Source: Juglans regia
Lineage: Eukaryota; Streptophyta; Magnoliopsida; Fagales; Juglandaceae
Reading direction: 5' to 3'
Length of the DNA: 64,000 nucleotides
Assembly (NCBI RefSeq): GCF_001411555.2
Contig: NC_049914.1
Coordinates: 9,934,273-9,998,272 of the forward strand
Shown: piece by piece, positions 47,136-59,330 of the stretch
Numbering within the stretch: position 1 is the stretch's first letter
Layout of the letters: each line of letters begins with the position of its first letter
Made by a program: the position numbers and the translations under genes
Notes under the pieces: model-generated
What the model saw: the letters and a program-made list of their open reading frames with translations, nothing else
Databases searched by the model: none
What the model was told of the DNA's origin: nothing

Positions 47136-48486
47136 GGGAATGGAGTATCTTCACAGTGTGGCTCACCAGAGCTTCATACACAGAGATCATAAATCTTCAA
47201 ATATCTTACTTGGGGATGATTTAAGAGCAAAAATTTCAGATTTTGGATTGGTGAAGCTTGCTCCTGATGGTGAGAAATCCGTGGTAACCAGGCTTGCTGG
47301 GACTTTTGGATACTTAGCACCAGAATATGCCGGTAACCTTCAAACTAATTGCTTTTCAATTTGTTGCATTGAAAATTGATATGAATAAGAGGGCAGTGAT
47401 CTTCTTTGTTCAGTACTTAATACCTGAAGGAATACGTGTTTATAGAAGCTATTTTAGCTCACTTAGGAATATATAACAAATTTCAACTTGGAACTTTATA
47501 CCCTAAATATGGACATAGCTGACCCCCATTGGTGGATCAAGAGGGCTACATTTCATTGAGCTTATGGCACTAATAAGAAAACTTCTTGCAAAAATCAATT
47601 TGGATCCGGTAGATAATGAGGATCTTCCATATGCTTCAAGTATACAAACTGGAATTTGAAAGTTATTTCCAAAAATCACATTACTTTCAAACTGTTATGT
47701 CCATTTGTTTCGATCTTGATCATTTATAAATTGATTGGCAATTTGTGCAAGTTTCTAAAGGGATTTTGAAATGTTAGGTTTTCCTTTCAATTTTGAGCGG
47801 GAGAGAAATTTTGGTGCCTAAACCAGAAATGAAATATTGGTAAACGAATTATAGCCCTTCCAACTTATTCAAGAGGTAAAAAACATCTCTTGCACAAGAA
47901 GTCACCTACCTAAGTAGTCAACTCCATAGACAATGATTGGAAATGTACAGATGCATATTTACTTATCTCTTGTATAAGTAGGAATGACCATGCAATTTCA
48001 TTGTCTATTATCCCAAAATTAGTGCGTGCACATGTCTTACTAACTCCAACTGCGATCATTTGATTGGTCCAGTGACAGGAAAAATTACAACCAAAGTTGA
48101 TGTCTTCAGTTTTGGGATCGTGCTAATGGAGCTATATATTGACTGGGTTGATGGCACTTGATGAGGACAGGCCCGAGGAGAGCCAGTACTTAGCCGCTTG
48201 GTTCTGGCGCATTAAATCAGATAAGGAGACACTGATGGCAGCCATTGACCCAGCCCTAGATGTAAAAGAAGAAACATTTGAGAGCATCTCCATAATTGCT
48301 GAATTAGCTGGGCACTGCACTGCTAGAGAACCCATCCAAAGGCCAAATATGGGCCATGCCGTGAATGTGTTGGCCCCACTTGTGGAAAAATGGAAACCAT
48401 TCGATGATGACACTGAGGAATATTCTGGAATTGATTACACAAGCTTAGGGCTTTGTGATGACTGTGATGCTTATTTATTATTCTGA
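47136..48486 (+). pseudogene. captured genomic fragment of a TMK-type receptor-like kinase
   Basis: The first exon (47136-47332) gives [40 protein letters not shown] and [14 protein letters not shown], covering the catalytic loop, DFG and APE motifs. HRDLKPSN has become HRDHKSSN. A 746-nt intron with intact GT/AG ends follows, and the next exon starts at 48079 with GKITTKVDVFSFGIVLMEL. After a small indel at about 48132-48140 the frame shifts to GLMALDEDRPEESQYLAAWF, AELAGHCTAREPIQRPNMGH and VLAPLVEKWKPFDDDTEEYS, the C-lobe and tail typical of TMK kinases (auxin-linked plasma-membrane kinases). The ectodomain, membrane helix and N-lobe are absent. The retained intron shows capture at the DNA level inside the CACTA element. 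Confidence 0.88.
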
Positions 48487-48689
48487 ATTTAGCTCGGTTT
48501 GTATATGAGAATACAATACACCACCCATTGTAATACATGAGTTTGGATGCTTGTTGATGGGATGTTCAGTTTTGCATGTTATATCGATGTTCAACTTGAA
48601 TGAATGAAGTAGCCATCGATTATGAATGTTGCATTTAGGAACAATTAAAAACCAGGCCCAGAAAAAAAAAATTAGGCCAAGGAAATTTA

Positions 48690-49444
48690 AAGCCGAATTA
48701 ATTTTTAGCGGCGAATTAAACGCCTTTACCGACGACTAATTTTTCGCCGCTAAATACCTATAACATTATTTATCCTAAACTAGCGATGTACAAATCGCTA
48801 CTAAAAATCAATTCCGGCGATTAAATATTCGCCACAAAAAAATTTAAATAGCAGAACAAAAAATACGGCGATACTAAAAATCGCCGTCTATTAATAATTC
48901 GCAGCGATATAAATATCGCCGCTATATACTTATCGCATTGAAAAGTCAATTCGCAGCGAGTAAAAACTCGCCCTAAAATAGTAAATAGCAGCGATTAAAA
49001 GTTCGCTGGGAAAAAGGAGAACTAAAATGGCGGCGATAAAAAAATCGCGGCTATTTATAAAGGCCGGCGACTAATTTTTCGCCGCTTGGACCAACATTCG
49101 GCGATTTTGATATTACGGCGAATTTTATGGGTCGTTGCAAAATATATTTGGCAGCGATATTTTTACTTATGGCGTCAAAAATTAATCGCTGCTATTGATT
49201 TTTCCCAGCGACTAACAACTGAATTTGATATTGATCTTGCGGCGATTAAGTTATATTATACGGCGATTAAATATTCGCCGGGAAAAAATATATATGGCGG
49301 CGAGTTTTAGGTTCCGTTGGACTAGATGTAAAGTGGGGCTTTAATACCGGCGATATTCCAGCGACTTATAAATCGTATGCCAGCGATTTTGTGGGTATAT
49401 CCAGCGATTACGTATCGCTGGCAAAAGTGCTGAACCTTGTAGTG
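48690..49444. repeat. CACTA right subterminal repeat zone
   Basis: About 750 bases are packed with palindromic units such as GGCGATTAAATATTCGCCGG and GGCGACTAATTTTTCGCCGC, alternating with AGCGATT words. They form a dense series of short hairpins up to the terminal repeat. Confidence 0.85.
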
Positions 49445-49586
49445 CACATGGTGCAACATCAAAAAAGCATAATGAATGGTATAAATTGGAGGATATACCA
49501 ACATTTTCCTTAAATAATAGGTGCGGAATTGACTAAAAGTTTCTAATAATTAATGTCAGATACATTCTTTACAACGACCACAAAAT

Positions 49587-50203
49587 TAGGGGTAAGAAAA
49601 AAATCTAAAAATCAATCGAACTGGTTGGTTCGGTCATTTTTTAATCGATTGAAAATTGGTTCGATCTTGATTTTTATGTTTCGAAAATTGATTTATACCA
49701 AACCAAACAAAAAAATTAATATAACGTTTTATTTATGTTATATACAGTACACATTTTATAAAATTAATATAACATGAGATTTTAATTTTATTATTTAATT
49801 ATATATTTTTTTATATAAATTTACTCTTAAACATGGATATTAATATTAGATTATTAATATGTTATTATTTATCTTTATATATTAAATTACATACTTCCAT
49901 ATATAATATTGTATAAGAGTACACATTTGATATATATATATATATTATAAGGATAAATGCATTTTTGATAAGTATATTTTTACACCTTTTTGGTATAATT
50001 TTTTCATTTAGATCAGAAAAATCAACTAACCTAACAAAAAGTTCAAAACTGAACTGAATTAGACCGAAATCAAAAATATCAAAAATTTCGATTTCCTAGT
50101 TGAATTGGTTTATATCAATTTTAAGAATTCCAAAACCGACTTAGACCGATTTAGTTTCAAAATATGTCCAAAATCGAACGGAATCGAACCAATTACACAC
50201 CTA
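49587..50203. mobile_element. hAT-type MITE
   Basis: Ends TAGGGGTAAG and (reverse-complemented) TAGGTGTGTAA. Flanks CACAAAAT (49579-49586) and CACAAAAC (50204-50211) give a 7-of-8 duplication. The shoulders carry inverted GGTTCGATC/GAATCGAACC-type words. It resembles the MITE at 4999-5445 at its tips. Confidence 0.75.
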
Positions 50204-50461
50204 CACAAAACCATAAATTAGAAACCATCTGATCCTTCAAGTCCTGAACGCTCACTTCCGATGGAGGCAGGGATGTTCTTTATATGCTAGAGTCAGAGTG
50301 CTTGGAGTAAAAAATCAGATCGGAAGATGACAAGTCGGGGAAAAAAAAAAAATGGAAACCCTTTCTCTGGAAAAAAAAAAAAAAAAAAAAACACAGCCTT
50401 ACTCTTCATTGCAAATACTTAATTTAGACTTGGACGCGCGCACGGGTAAATTAATAAGGAT

Positions 50462-50655
50462 ATACGTGTTTGGATTCAAAAATCATCTCAAATCATCTAA
50501 TTATTATAATTTATTTCAACTTTTAAATAAAATATAATAAACATTTTAATTTTTTTAAATCTCAAAACAAAAAGTATATTAAAAAATTTTATTCTAACAA
50601 TAATTTATTCAATTTTTAACTTTCATCTCATCACATTTCAATTCAGCTCACTGTT
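50462..50655. repeat. TTTGGATTC-ended repeat, copy 1
   Basis: It begins GTTTGGATTCAAAAATCATC and ends in CATCTCATCAC-type words. The end matches, in reverse, the repeat at 59096-59330. It has no coding capacity. Confidence 0.45.
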
Positions 50656-52331
50656 AAAAAAAAAAAAAGAAAAGAGTTGCAAAATCAAATTAGGCATGCA
50701 TGATGCAGGGTTATAATCCCATGGGCCATAGGTAGGAAACGTGGAAAAGCCAATCTCTTTAATCCCGTCAACAAAGTATTAATTAAAGTCAAACATAATA
50801 AAACCGCAGGGGGTTTATGGTGGCAAATCCAGATTTTAATTGCATCAAGGAAAATGAAGCGACCATGTTTTGTTCGGTATAGACGCCAGAATAGATTTCA
50901 TTAGATGATCGATGGTTCATTTGGGTAATGTAGATAATAATTAACCACATATATATATATATATACACAACTTAATTCATCATGACTTTTCTAGTACTAC
51001 TCTTCTAAATGACCGGATTGGATCAAGTCAACATGAATATGATTTAATATATAGCCCACGATGATAATATGGATGTTGATACAATTTTCGCATAAAGACA
51101 TGAAATAAACAGTGTATAAAATGTAATTAAATAAGGAAAGAGACATTGAGATCATTGAAATATGATTTCCAAGATGTTGAGAGAAGTAGTCTAGCTATTC
51201 CATCCCCACATTAATATATAGTGATTCCTTCGACATTTTATATAGATGTTTCTAATTTCCTCCTTTAAAGTATATATAGCTACGGTCAACTTTCTCTTTA
51301 TTACTATCAATGGGCTTCCAAGTCTAATTTATTGAATTCATATACAACGTGTAGTTTTACCAGTTTTCTTTTCAAGTACTACTTCTTTAATTTGACGAAA
51401 ACATTAATCTTCGTGCTGCATGCATGCATGGATATCGATGGGCTTAATTAAAGTTTTGATTATTCTCTCTTGCATGTTTCCTTGTCAAGAAAAACGATTA
51501 AAAGAACAGAAGTCTTTATGTGATGATGATCATTAGTAATAATTAGCTTGAAAATGACTTGCATGCATGCATGGGACGGACGCGCGTTTGTAATTAAGGT
51601 GCATATAATATGCATGGTGCCTAGTGTTCCAGGTGGCGTTTTTCAAAGTCGATGATGATATATCATTAGATCATCAGGAATATTTACGAAATGACTAATT
51701 TTGTGATCCACACATGATATGTCCTACGTACGTACCATGCATGCATACATATTCAACGCCATTAATATTGATCAGTACTAGTAGTAGTACTAGTACTACT
51801 ATTTTTCGAGCACTGCTACGGTTCTCGTATTCGAATTCTAAAATATGTTTTGATCAAAAGAATAATTTTTTTTTATGTATTTTTTAATCATCATAAATAT
51901 TTAAAATATAATTAAAAAATTCATAATATAATTAAAAAATTCAATAAAAAAAGAAAAGAAAAGAAAAAAAAAAGCATTTCTCCTATATTTTTACAAGTCA
52001 GAGATGATAAGCGCCGTGGTCGATAGGGAAGTAATTGGTTGGGGCCGCATAGAAGCCGTGACGTATCATTGATTAAGAGCAGAAGATTCAAAATTCAAAT
52101 GTTTGACGTTTCTCGATTTATCCATATATGCATTATAAATATCTTCTTCGATATATCTAATCTTAATTTCAAGTCTGTCCAAGAGATTCTGTCAATAATA
52201 TTATAAAGCTAGACGCCATAATAGATTTCTTTGGCCTAGCTTAATTCTGACCCGCAAGTATATAGTATCATCTGCGCACGTAATCATTATGTCCGGCCTG
52301 CCTTCCTTCTTGTGCATTGGAAAATTATATT
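50656..52331. other. intergenic spacer
   Basis: No gene is recognised. It is AT-rich with several GCATGCATGC-type palindromes (about 51417-51430, 51561 and 51735). Confidence 0.4.
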
Positions 52332-52859
52332 CACTACAAAAAATTTTAGTTTTAGGGACGGAAGAAATTTCATCCATAAAAGTAATTATTAGAGATGAAA
52401 TATAAATTTTGTCTTAAAAAATAATGACTTTATAAAAATGTTTAAACAGCTAAAAACCCATTCGAACCAAATCTTTTGAGACGGATTAGGTTGTCTCAAA
52501 ACGTCAAAACCATTTGAACGGTCAAAAATACAATCGAACATGAAATTAATGTTTGTTCGAATGGTTTATAATTTGTTTGGATGATAATTTTGGCGCGGAA
52601 GTAATTTATTTTGGCGGAAAAAGTTCGAATCCGTTCGAATCCAAATATGTTAATTCAAACGGGAAAGATTTGGTGGGAAAAATAGGCAGGAAGGTTGCAA
52701 GCTCATTCGAATGCACAATTTATGCATTCGAACGAAACATTTTATGGGAAATTAAGTTAAAATTTGTGGGAATTTTTTTAAACCTTATTCAAACGAAACA
52801 TAAGATATTTTCAAATTCATAAATTAATTTTATGTAATTAATGTAAAAAACTTTTAGTG
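52332..52859. mobile_element. CACTA-type miniature element
   Basis: 528 bp starting CACTACAAAAAATTTT and ending, reverse-complemented, CACTAAAAGTTTTTT, with the triplet ATT on both sides (52329-52331 and 52860-52862). Inside, GTTCGAA-type words recur in both orientations. The 89-codon frame here (52553-52822) is an artefact of that repeat structure. Confidence 0.75.
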
Positions 52860-53142
52860 ATTTATTTTATGCTAAATAAATATTACTTATAGTGTCTTTT
52901 TTATATTATTGTAAACGGTACGTAAAATAAGAAAAAAAAACATAATTAACAATAAACAAGCTAGTAAACACTAAAAATAAAAATCATACATTAATTGCAT
53001 CCCAAAAATATAATGTTTGGCGAGAATATAATGTATGAATATTTGAATATTTAAATTAATTATACAAAATATAAATAGTCATAATTGTCCATACAAAAAA
53101 GCACATTTAATACAAATAAAAGATATACAGTATTACTGGGCC

Positions 53143-53800
53143 ATGTCGTGTAGCACTGCCTCGACTCCAGCAATGTGTGCCTCAATATTAGTCACTCAAG
53201 ACATGATCTTCGACTCAATCTCTGCGAGGGCAACCCGGACTGCATCAACAATCTTTGCTGTCTATGCACGCATCTCTACACGCATGATATATGCAATCTC
53301 CTCACGAGTAGCACTGTGTAATACACTCTGTGTAAATGTTTCACTAGATATGCTCTTGGACCTCCCTGAGTGTCGGCCACCTTTGTAGTGGATGCACGAA
53401 TATGAAATCTAGAGTGTCCGGTGCTACGAGACAAGGTCGTCGAGTTGATCGGTCCAATCGGCTCCTGAACACTCTCAAGCTCATCTGGTCTAACTCCTTT
53501 TGCTAAAAGGAATTGTGTGAGCATGACTCCAAACGGAAATATATCTGTCATAATTTTTTTTTGATAAGTACAAGTATTATATATATCAAAAGGAGTAACC
53601 AAATATCCTGAATAAAATAAAACTCTACTTGTCGTAATATAGGTGGCCTCTGATCCAATTCTAGAGAATATATATCTTGCTAAGTCGATAAGTACCCCAC
53701 GAGCGACCCGTAACATAAATCGTGCCCGGTCCATGCTCACCTCAATCTTGTGCAGTCGAGGATCGATGTTGTTGGCTATTAGGGTTCCACACAAGAGAAC
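53143..53800 (-). pseudogene. transposon-derived gene fragment (putative plant transposon protein type)
   Basis: The minus-strand frame reads NNIDPRLHKIEVSMDRARFM, LRVARGVLIDLARYIFSRIG, then GVMLTQFLLAKGVRPDELES and EPIGPINSTTLSRSTG. This resembles the repeated 'putative plant transposon protein' sequences abundant in woody-plant genomes, known only as repeats. Its frame is interrupted by about 90 bases of foreign sequence (53548-53640). The assignment rests on memory of the type and is tentative. Confidence 0.45.
53548..53640. mobile_element. short insertion, retroposon-tail-like
   Basis: A T-run followed by GATAAGTACAAGTATTATAT and ATCAAAAGGAGTAACC interrupts an otherwise continuous transposon-protein frame. 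The T-rich start and position suggest a truncated SINE/LINE 3' end. The duplication was not resolved. Confidence 0.4.
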
Positions 53801-53804
53801 GATT

Positions 53805-55440
53805 CATTCCTTTCAGTTACCACATTTCTGTGGAGTGAGTTATATGGTATTTGAAATCGTTCTACCTTCTTGCTTGTCAGATTTTCAATGCCTTCCCAAG
53901 TGTTTGAACTCATTAAACATGTCACTTACTGCTTCAAAAAAACAAGTCCAGCCTTTTCTCAAAATGGTCACCAAAAAACAGGGCGTCACCTTGCACAAGA
54001 TGTGCCCCAAATATTAGAAGAAATAAACTGCAATAAACTTGATTTTGTACTGCTTCACAAAGACACAATGCTAACAAAAAAAAAATAAAGCTTCCTTGTC
54101 TTCTGATTATACAAAAGCAGAAAATTGCTTACTCACAAATGATCATGCTCGTTCACTCATATGGCTCAATCAAATGTGTCATAAACTTGTAATACCTGAA
54201 TCTGAAATGTCTAACTATAACCTTACGACTGCACCAATCATTGTCTCACAAAATAGAAAATACAGACCATCAATCTTATTTCCTTTCATTATAATCGAAA
54301 AACCCTTGTAGACTCGAATGACTCCACTTTCAATTGTATACTAATAATCAAAGGAGTCAAGAGTGTCCAAAGATATAAAATTTTTCTTGTAAGATAAATG
54401 TCGAACATTAGACAAAGTTCTAACGGTTCCATTATACATCTTAATCTTAATTAAACCAATCCCAACAATCACACAAACCATATCATTCCCAACTAAAACA
54501 AAATCATTGTTGAATGATTCGTAGATAGTGAATCAATCTCTCTTGGGACACATATGGAATATACAAGCAGAGTCCATGACTCACTTGTTACCAAAACAAC
54601 TGCTAGAGCCGTTGACTACTAGGACAACATCAGAGTTGTTAGTATTCTCAACAACAATAACAATATTAGAGGAACTCGTGCCTTCCTCCTTATTCTTCAA
54701 TCTTGAACACTCATTCTTGTAATGATCAAATTTGCGACAATGGTGACATTGAATATTTTTCTTGTTAAATGTAGAGTAGCCATTGGAATTACTCCCACCC
54801 CAATCCGAACCTCTTCCATAAGATTCACCACCAGAAAAACATTTCACAAACAAGTTATTGGCTTGATTATCTGTGTCTTGTATACCCAATTTTGTTTTCA
54901 ACTCCTTAGAATTCAAATTAGATTTTACATCGCCAAGAAGATGGCATCTCTAATCTACAACATCGAGCTCACAAAGTTATCAAACGCACCGGCAACGAAC
55001 ATAAAAAAAATTAAAACTTGATCTTCCTTGTCAAGTTTAATATCAATGTTCCTTATATCCATAATGATTTTGTTAAATTCATCTAGATGATTAGACATAA
55101 GAGTACATTCCTTCTTTCGGAGAGTGTACGGTCGTTGCTTCAAATACAAACGGTTGGTGAGTAACTTCTTCAAATACAAACTTTCCAATTTTCTCCAAAA
55201 ACCTGCGACAGTCTCTTCATCGGTCACTTCACGCAGAACTCCATTAGAAATAGATAACAAAATCGCACTATGTGCGTTCTCTTCCTCTTCCTTTATTGAT
55301 GTAGAAGGTTCATCCGACACGTTCTCCTCCAAGACTTTCGCCAACCCCTGTTGTAGTAACAAGGCTTGTTTCTCTACGCGCCACAAGCCAAAACCATTTT
55401 GACCATCAAACTTCCCAAATTTCACTAAATCCTTCTCTCA
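53805..55440 (-). pseudogene. Ty1/copia gag-pol, truncated
   Basis: On the minus strand, KFGKFDGQNGFGLWRVEKQA opens gag, followed by LLTNRLYLKQRPYTLRKKEC and HLDEFNKIIMDIRNIDIKLD. A good CCHC knuckle (CHHCRKFDHYKNEC, near 54690-54735) follows. Protease then begins VMDSACIFHMCPKRD, and a pre-integrase segment follows with stops. The frame then jumps to an integrase piece, IPYNSLHRNVVTERNES (near 53810-53860), and stops at 53805 against an unrelated transposon gene. Reverse transcriptase and RNase H are absent. Gag is relatively well kept, with a break near 54930. Confidence 0.85.
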
Positions 55441-55479
55441 AGAACAAAGATCTTCCACGGAACATGACACTCTGATTTC

Positions 55480-56000
55480 TATTTATTGGGATTAACTGAA
55501 TATCTAGAGACGAATTTGGAATAGATTAACGGAAGCAAATAACAAAAATTTGACAATCACAAAAAGAATGCCAAGATTTAAGTGATTTGGCTTAAACAAT
55601 AGTCTACGTCTACTGGCAGAGTCGATTTCAAGGAATTCACTTTTACAAAGATGGAGTACAAGAGAGAAATCATAAAAGTTCTCAATCTCAAAGTTCTAAC
55701 ATATCCAATGAGCTCTCAAGAATCTCTCAAAGAACTTTTCTCTCTTTTCTGTATACTGGTTGTAGCTCCCGCAACTCACCCTTTGAAAAAATATGTTTAT
55801 ATATAAAACGGCGAAGGAACTAGGTTTGCTGAACATTCGTTCGAGCGGATGTTGAGCGAACAATTTGTCTGAAGTTTGCTCGAGCGGACTGTCGAGTAGA
55901 TATCAAGCGAACAATCTATTTGAAGTTTGCTCAAGCCAAGGTTGAGCCAAAGTTCGCTCGAGCCAAGTTCGAGCTACAGTCAAGCCAAGTCTCTATAATT
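55480..56000 (-). repeat. probable 5' LTR of the truncated copia, with internal tandem repeats
   Basis: Next to the gag start, a degenerate primer-site-like AAATCAGAG (minus strand, about 55470) separates gag from this stretch. A variant repeat around GAAGTTTGCTCGAGCGGA and GAGCGAACAATCT recurs four or five times at about 55835-55985. The partner LTR is not in the expected place because the 3' part of the element is lost, so the outer boundary is unknown. Confidence 0.45.
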
Positions 56001-56049
56001 ACGTTTTCAGCAGGAAATCAAGCAACTATTCCAACGTGGCAGGTGTACA

Positions 56050-58226
56050 AGTGTTCTTACGGTAACTCTGAAAAAAAGATAGATAAAAATTTAAACACCC
56101 TAAATTTATTTTTAGTATTATACTATTTTAATACGTAATATTATATATAGTAGTAAGAACACACAAGATACTACTACTTATAAATAATTTAAGATCACCT
56201 CAATATCCAAACACAGCTAAAATGTGTGCAAGTCTTGTGTAGTATTTTTGAAAAAAGATGGGACCCACTATGAAAAAACTCAATCATGACCAAGTGTGCC
56301 CACTTTTTGAAAAGTATTGCGCGTAGGTTGCACATTCTAAGACTCGAAACATTTTTTAATTTTAATAATCAAATTATTATCTTCTAACGTGACATTAAAT
56401 AATTAAAATTATCTTAATTGTTATTATTTACTTTGCTGACATGATAGAACGACGATGGTTAAGTGTACAACAAATAACAATTTCTTAAATTAAATGGGGT
56501 CCACCACGTCATTAGAGAGATCACGGGGATACAAAGGAAACGGTATATTTTCTTTGCATATTAACTAATTAAGAATTAAACTGAGGGTGAGAGATCACAG
56601 TAGTCTAATTAATAAGATGTCACTCATGATCTTATACAATCAATTCATAATTACGTTATTAACAAATGAATATTCACTAATCATCACTAATTTAAAGACG
56701 ACTTGTTCCGTTATCCTATAAATAACTTGAATAGTGTGAGTAATAATAGGGACAGGTAGATGACGTGTCCTTGTCATTTTTTTATTAATTAAGCTAATTA
56801 AAAATGTAGTAAAACAAGAGTTGAAAAACTCTCCCAAACTTTTTTTTTTAAGCAAGTTAATTTCATTAAACTAGAAAAATGATACATGAGGAGGGGATGG
56901 AGTTTCCCAACAATGGCCTTCAAAAGCAATAGAAAATAATGAAAAGTGGTGAGCGGGTTTATTTGGGACCAATTTTTTGGTCCCTACCCCTGTCTTACGA
57001 AAGGATACCATCTTATAGAAAAACATAAATATGTTTGCAAAACAGCGAACGCTAGAACCACAGTTGGAGACGGTGAAACCTTCGCTAGAATCGGTGAAGG
57101 TGGCGAGTGCACTGTCACATATTGTCTGGAGATAATTTTTAGAGAGGTCCATGATTCCTCTTACAAGATCACTAGTTAGGAAAAACGGTAACATATGGTA
57201 GCAGCTGGAATCTAAGCCGAGTCACCGGCGACAGGTCAACACAGGCGGTGGCGGCGCTTGTAGGACACGTGCCACCTAAGGAGGTGAACGAATGAGCAGA
57301 TCTGAAGGACCTGAGGCCTCTGAAGCCGGTGGGGCCCCGCATGGCCGCCAATGCCGCTCTAGGATGCGACTGCGACTGGAAAACCTGCATGGTAGGGGTC
57401 ACGCGTGCTTCGAACGCACCAAGCATAAACACATTCTTCTTCCTCGAACATGAAGATCGGCGACCAGAGAGGTTGAACCTGCGTTGCGTGTTGGTCGAAG
57501 GTTGCTGGAAAGCAGTAGATTGGCGAGGATCAACACTAAGGAGAGAAAACTATGGAAAAACTTAGGGAAAAAAATCAAACAGAAAAGCATAAAAATTAAA
57601 AAGCCTATTGGGCTGGCTAGGGGAGGAGATGCTTGGAGCCTAAGCTCCGAACGCCCTCTGCCTAGTGAAAACGAGAGAAAACTTGGTCTGAGAATTTCAG
57701 AGAAAAAGAAAAGAAGGAAAGAGAAAAAAAAAAGAAGAGAAAACTCGGTCCCCTAAAAACTCTCCCTAACTTTAGACACTAGATAGTGGGTCATGCCTGC
57801 CCGCTATCTCTAAACCAAACCGAATATATTATTTGAGATAATTACAACCCCATTGATTAATAAATAATTGGTTGAACATGCTTTGGGATCAAATTACACA
57901 TATGCCATGAGATCAGGGGTAGGGCTTGAAGAAAAGGTACGTAATAACTATCTCCCATTGTATCAAACTAATAAACTAGCTTAGGTAGTACATAGTGCAC
58001 CAAATTGTAAATTCTTTTCAATTAAAGTAAATATAACGTCTTACATTGAGTGCAATATTTCTTTGTAGATATAACATTGTTTCAATCTCTTAAAAAAGTA
58101 AAATAAAAGTACTAGAGACACAAAGAGATTTTACAAAATCTATAAACTGACGTATTTTTAATTTTATATATATATGGATCATGCGCGCGTTTTTAATTTT
58201 ATGAATGGAAGGTCGATCTAAATTAA

Positions 58227-58260
<34 letters not shown>

Positions 58261-59095
58261 TTGACTAATGGAACCTTCTAATTATGAGTAATGAGTAACG
58301 CTCTAGGAATAAGTTAAACCGACAGCTCCAAACAACAAAATGACTAATGGAACACGAGTACTATATATGTCTATGTATTGAACCTTGATTTCAGCTAAGA
58401 ATTAGTCAATTATACTAAGGATAATTTGTAGTATATAATATTATTATTGATGTTTACGAAGCTAATGTTTGTGATGATTTATGCTTTGGTTTGGGAATAT
58501 TTCCACGCTTACGACGGGCAACGCAATATATATAACAGCTGTCTCTAAGACGTACGAGATATATGTCGTTGTTGTTGGTTATAATAATAATAATAATAAT
58601 AATAATAAAATAAATAAGATATTTTAAATAAGAAATGATTTATACAGTATTAGAATATATAAATTTTATATATTTTTAGAAAAAAGTAAATATGAAACCC
58701 AACATGAGAAAAATCTACTTTATAAATTATAATAATGAACCTTATATTTATTTTAAAAATAAATACGCAAAATTTATTCAATCATATAATTATAAGTCCT
58801 GTAATACATTATACAGAGGAACTGTCGTATTGAAAAAGTCAAAAGTATAAAGTACGTGACTGACTTTGTCACGGTCTCGGTCTCACCAAAATATGTGTAT
58901 ATATAAATAAATAAATAAAATACTCTTTTTTGGTACAAGAAAGAGTACCCAGAAAGAAAATAAATAAATAAACAAATAAAACAAACATGGTGGTGGGGAG
59001 TAAGCGGGCGACGGTCTCGTGCATTAAATTAACTGCAATTTCTGTTTTTCTGTGACTGGTGGCCAAGGAGAGCAAGACAACCGCCAGTACGAGTA
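56050..59095. other. intergenic spacer with old repeats
   Basis: No gene is recognised. 57180-57720 is markedly GC/purine-rich compared with its surroundings and may be a fragment of an old repeat. AAT microsatellites lie at 58226-58261 and 58580-58609. Confidence 0.35.
58226..58261. repeat. (AAT)n microsatellite
   Basis: About 11 AAT units; a shorter run of the same motif is at 58580-58609. Confidence 0.95.
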
Positions 59096-59330
59096 TTAAT
59101 AAGGCTTGCGATGACTTGAGATGTTTGTATTCGAAGATGACTTGAGATGATTTGAGATGAGCTGAAATGAGTTGAGATGAATTGTTAATAGTAATGAAAT
59201 GAGTTGTGAATAGTACTGAGATTTATGAATTAAAGTTGCTGAATAGTAATGAGATGAGTTGAGATGAGTTGAGATGAACTGAGATGAGCTGAGATGACTT
59301 GCGAATCCAAACAAGCCATCAAAATTCAAA
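59096..59330. repeat. TTTGGATTC-ended repeat, copy 2, with GAGATGA repeats
   Basis: The right end GCGAATCCAAACAAGCC is the reverse of the TGTTTGGATTC end seen at 50462. The body is a degenerate run of GAGATGAGTT/GAGATGACTT units broken by AATAGTAATGA words. Confidence 0.6.

Larger units (their letters stand above)
41441..49444. mobile_element. CACTA (En/Spm-type) transposon, 8 kb, with captured kinase fragment
   Basis: The element starts CACTACAAGAAATAGG and ends (reverse-complemented) CACTACAAGGTTCAGC. A perfect 3-bp duplication, CAC, lies at 41438-41440 and 49445-49447. Both subterminal zones carry many short GCGATT/AATCGC words, the usual binding sites of CACTA proteins. Inside are a decayed plant-transposase (Ptta/En/Spm) gene at 44005-44894 and a piece of a TMK receptor-like kinase at 47136-48486. 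No catalytic DDE transposase is recognised, so the copy is non-autonomous. TA microsatellites occur at about 42215, 42450, 43096 and 43250. Confidence 0.9.

Noticed and set aside
53540..53640. Possible intron in the transposon-protein gene
   Set aside because: No convincing GT/AG pair matches the frame boundaries, and the T-run and GATAAGTAC words fit an inserted retroposon tail better.
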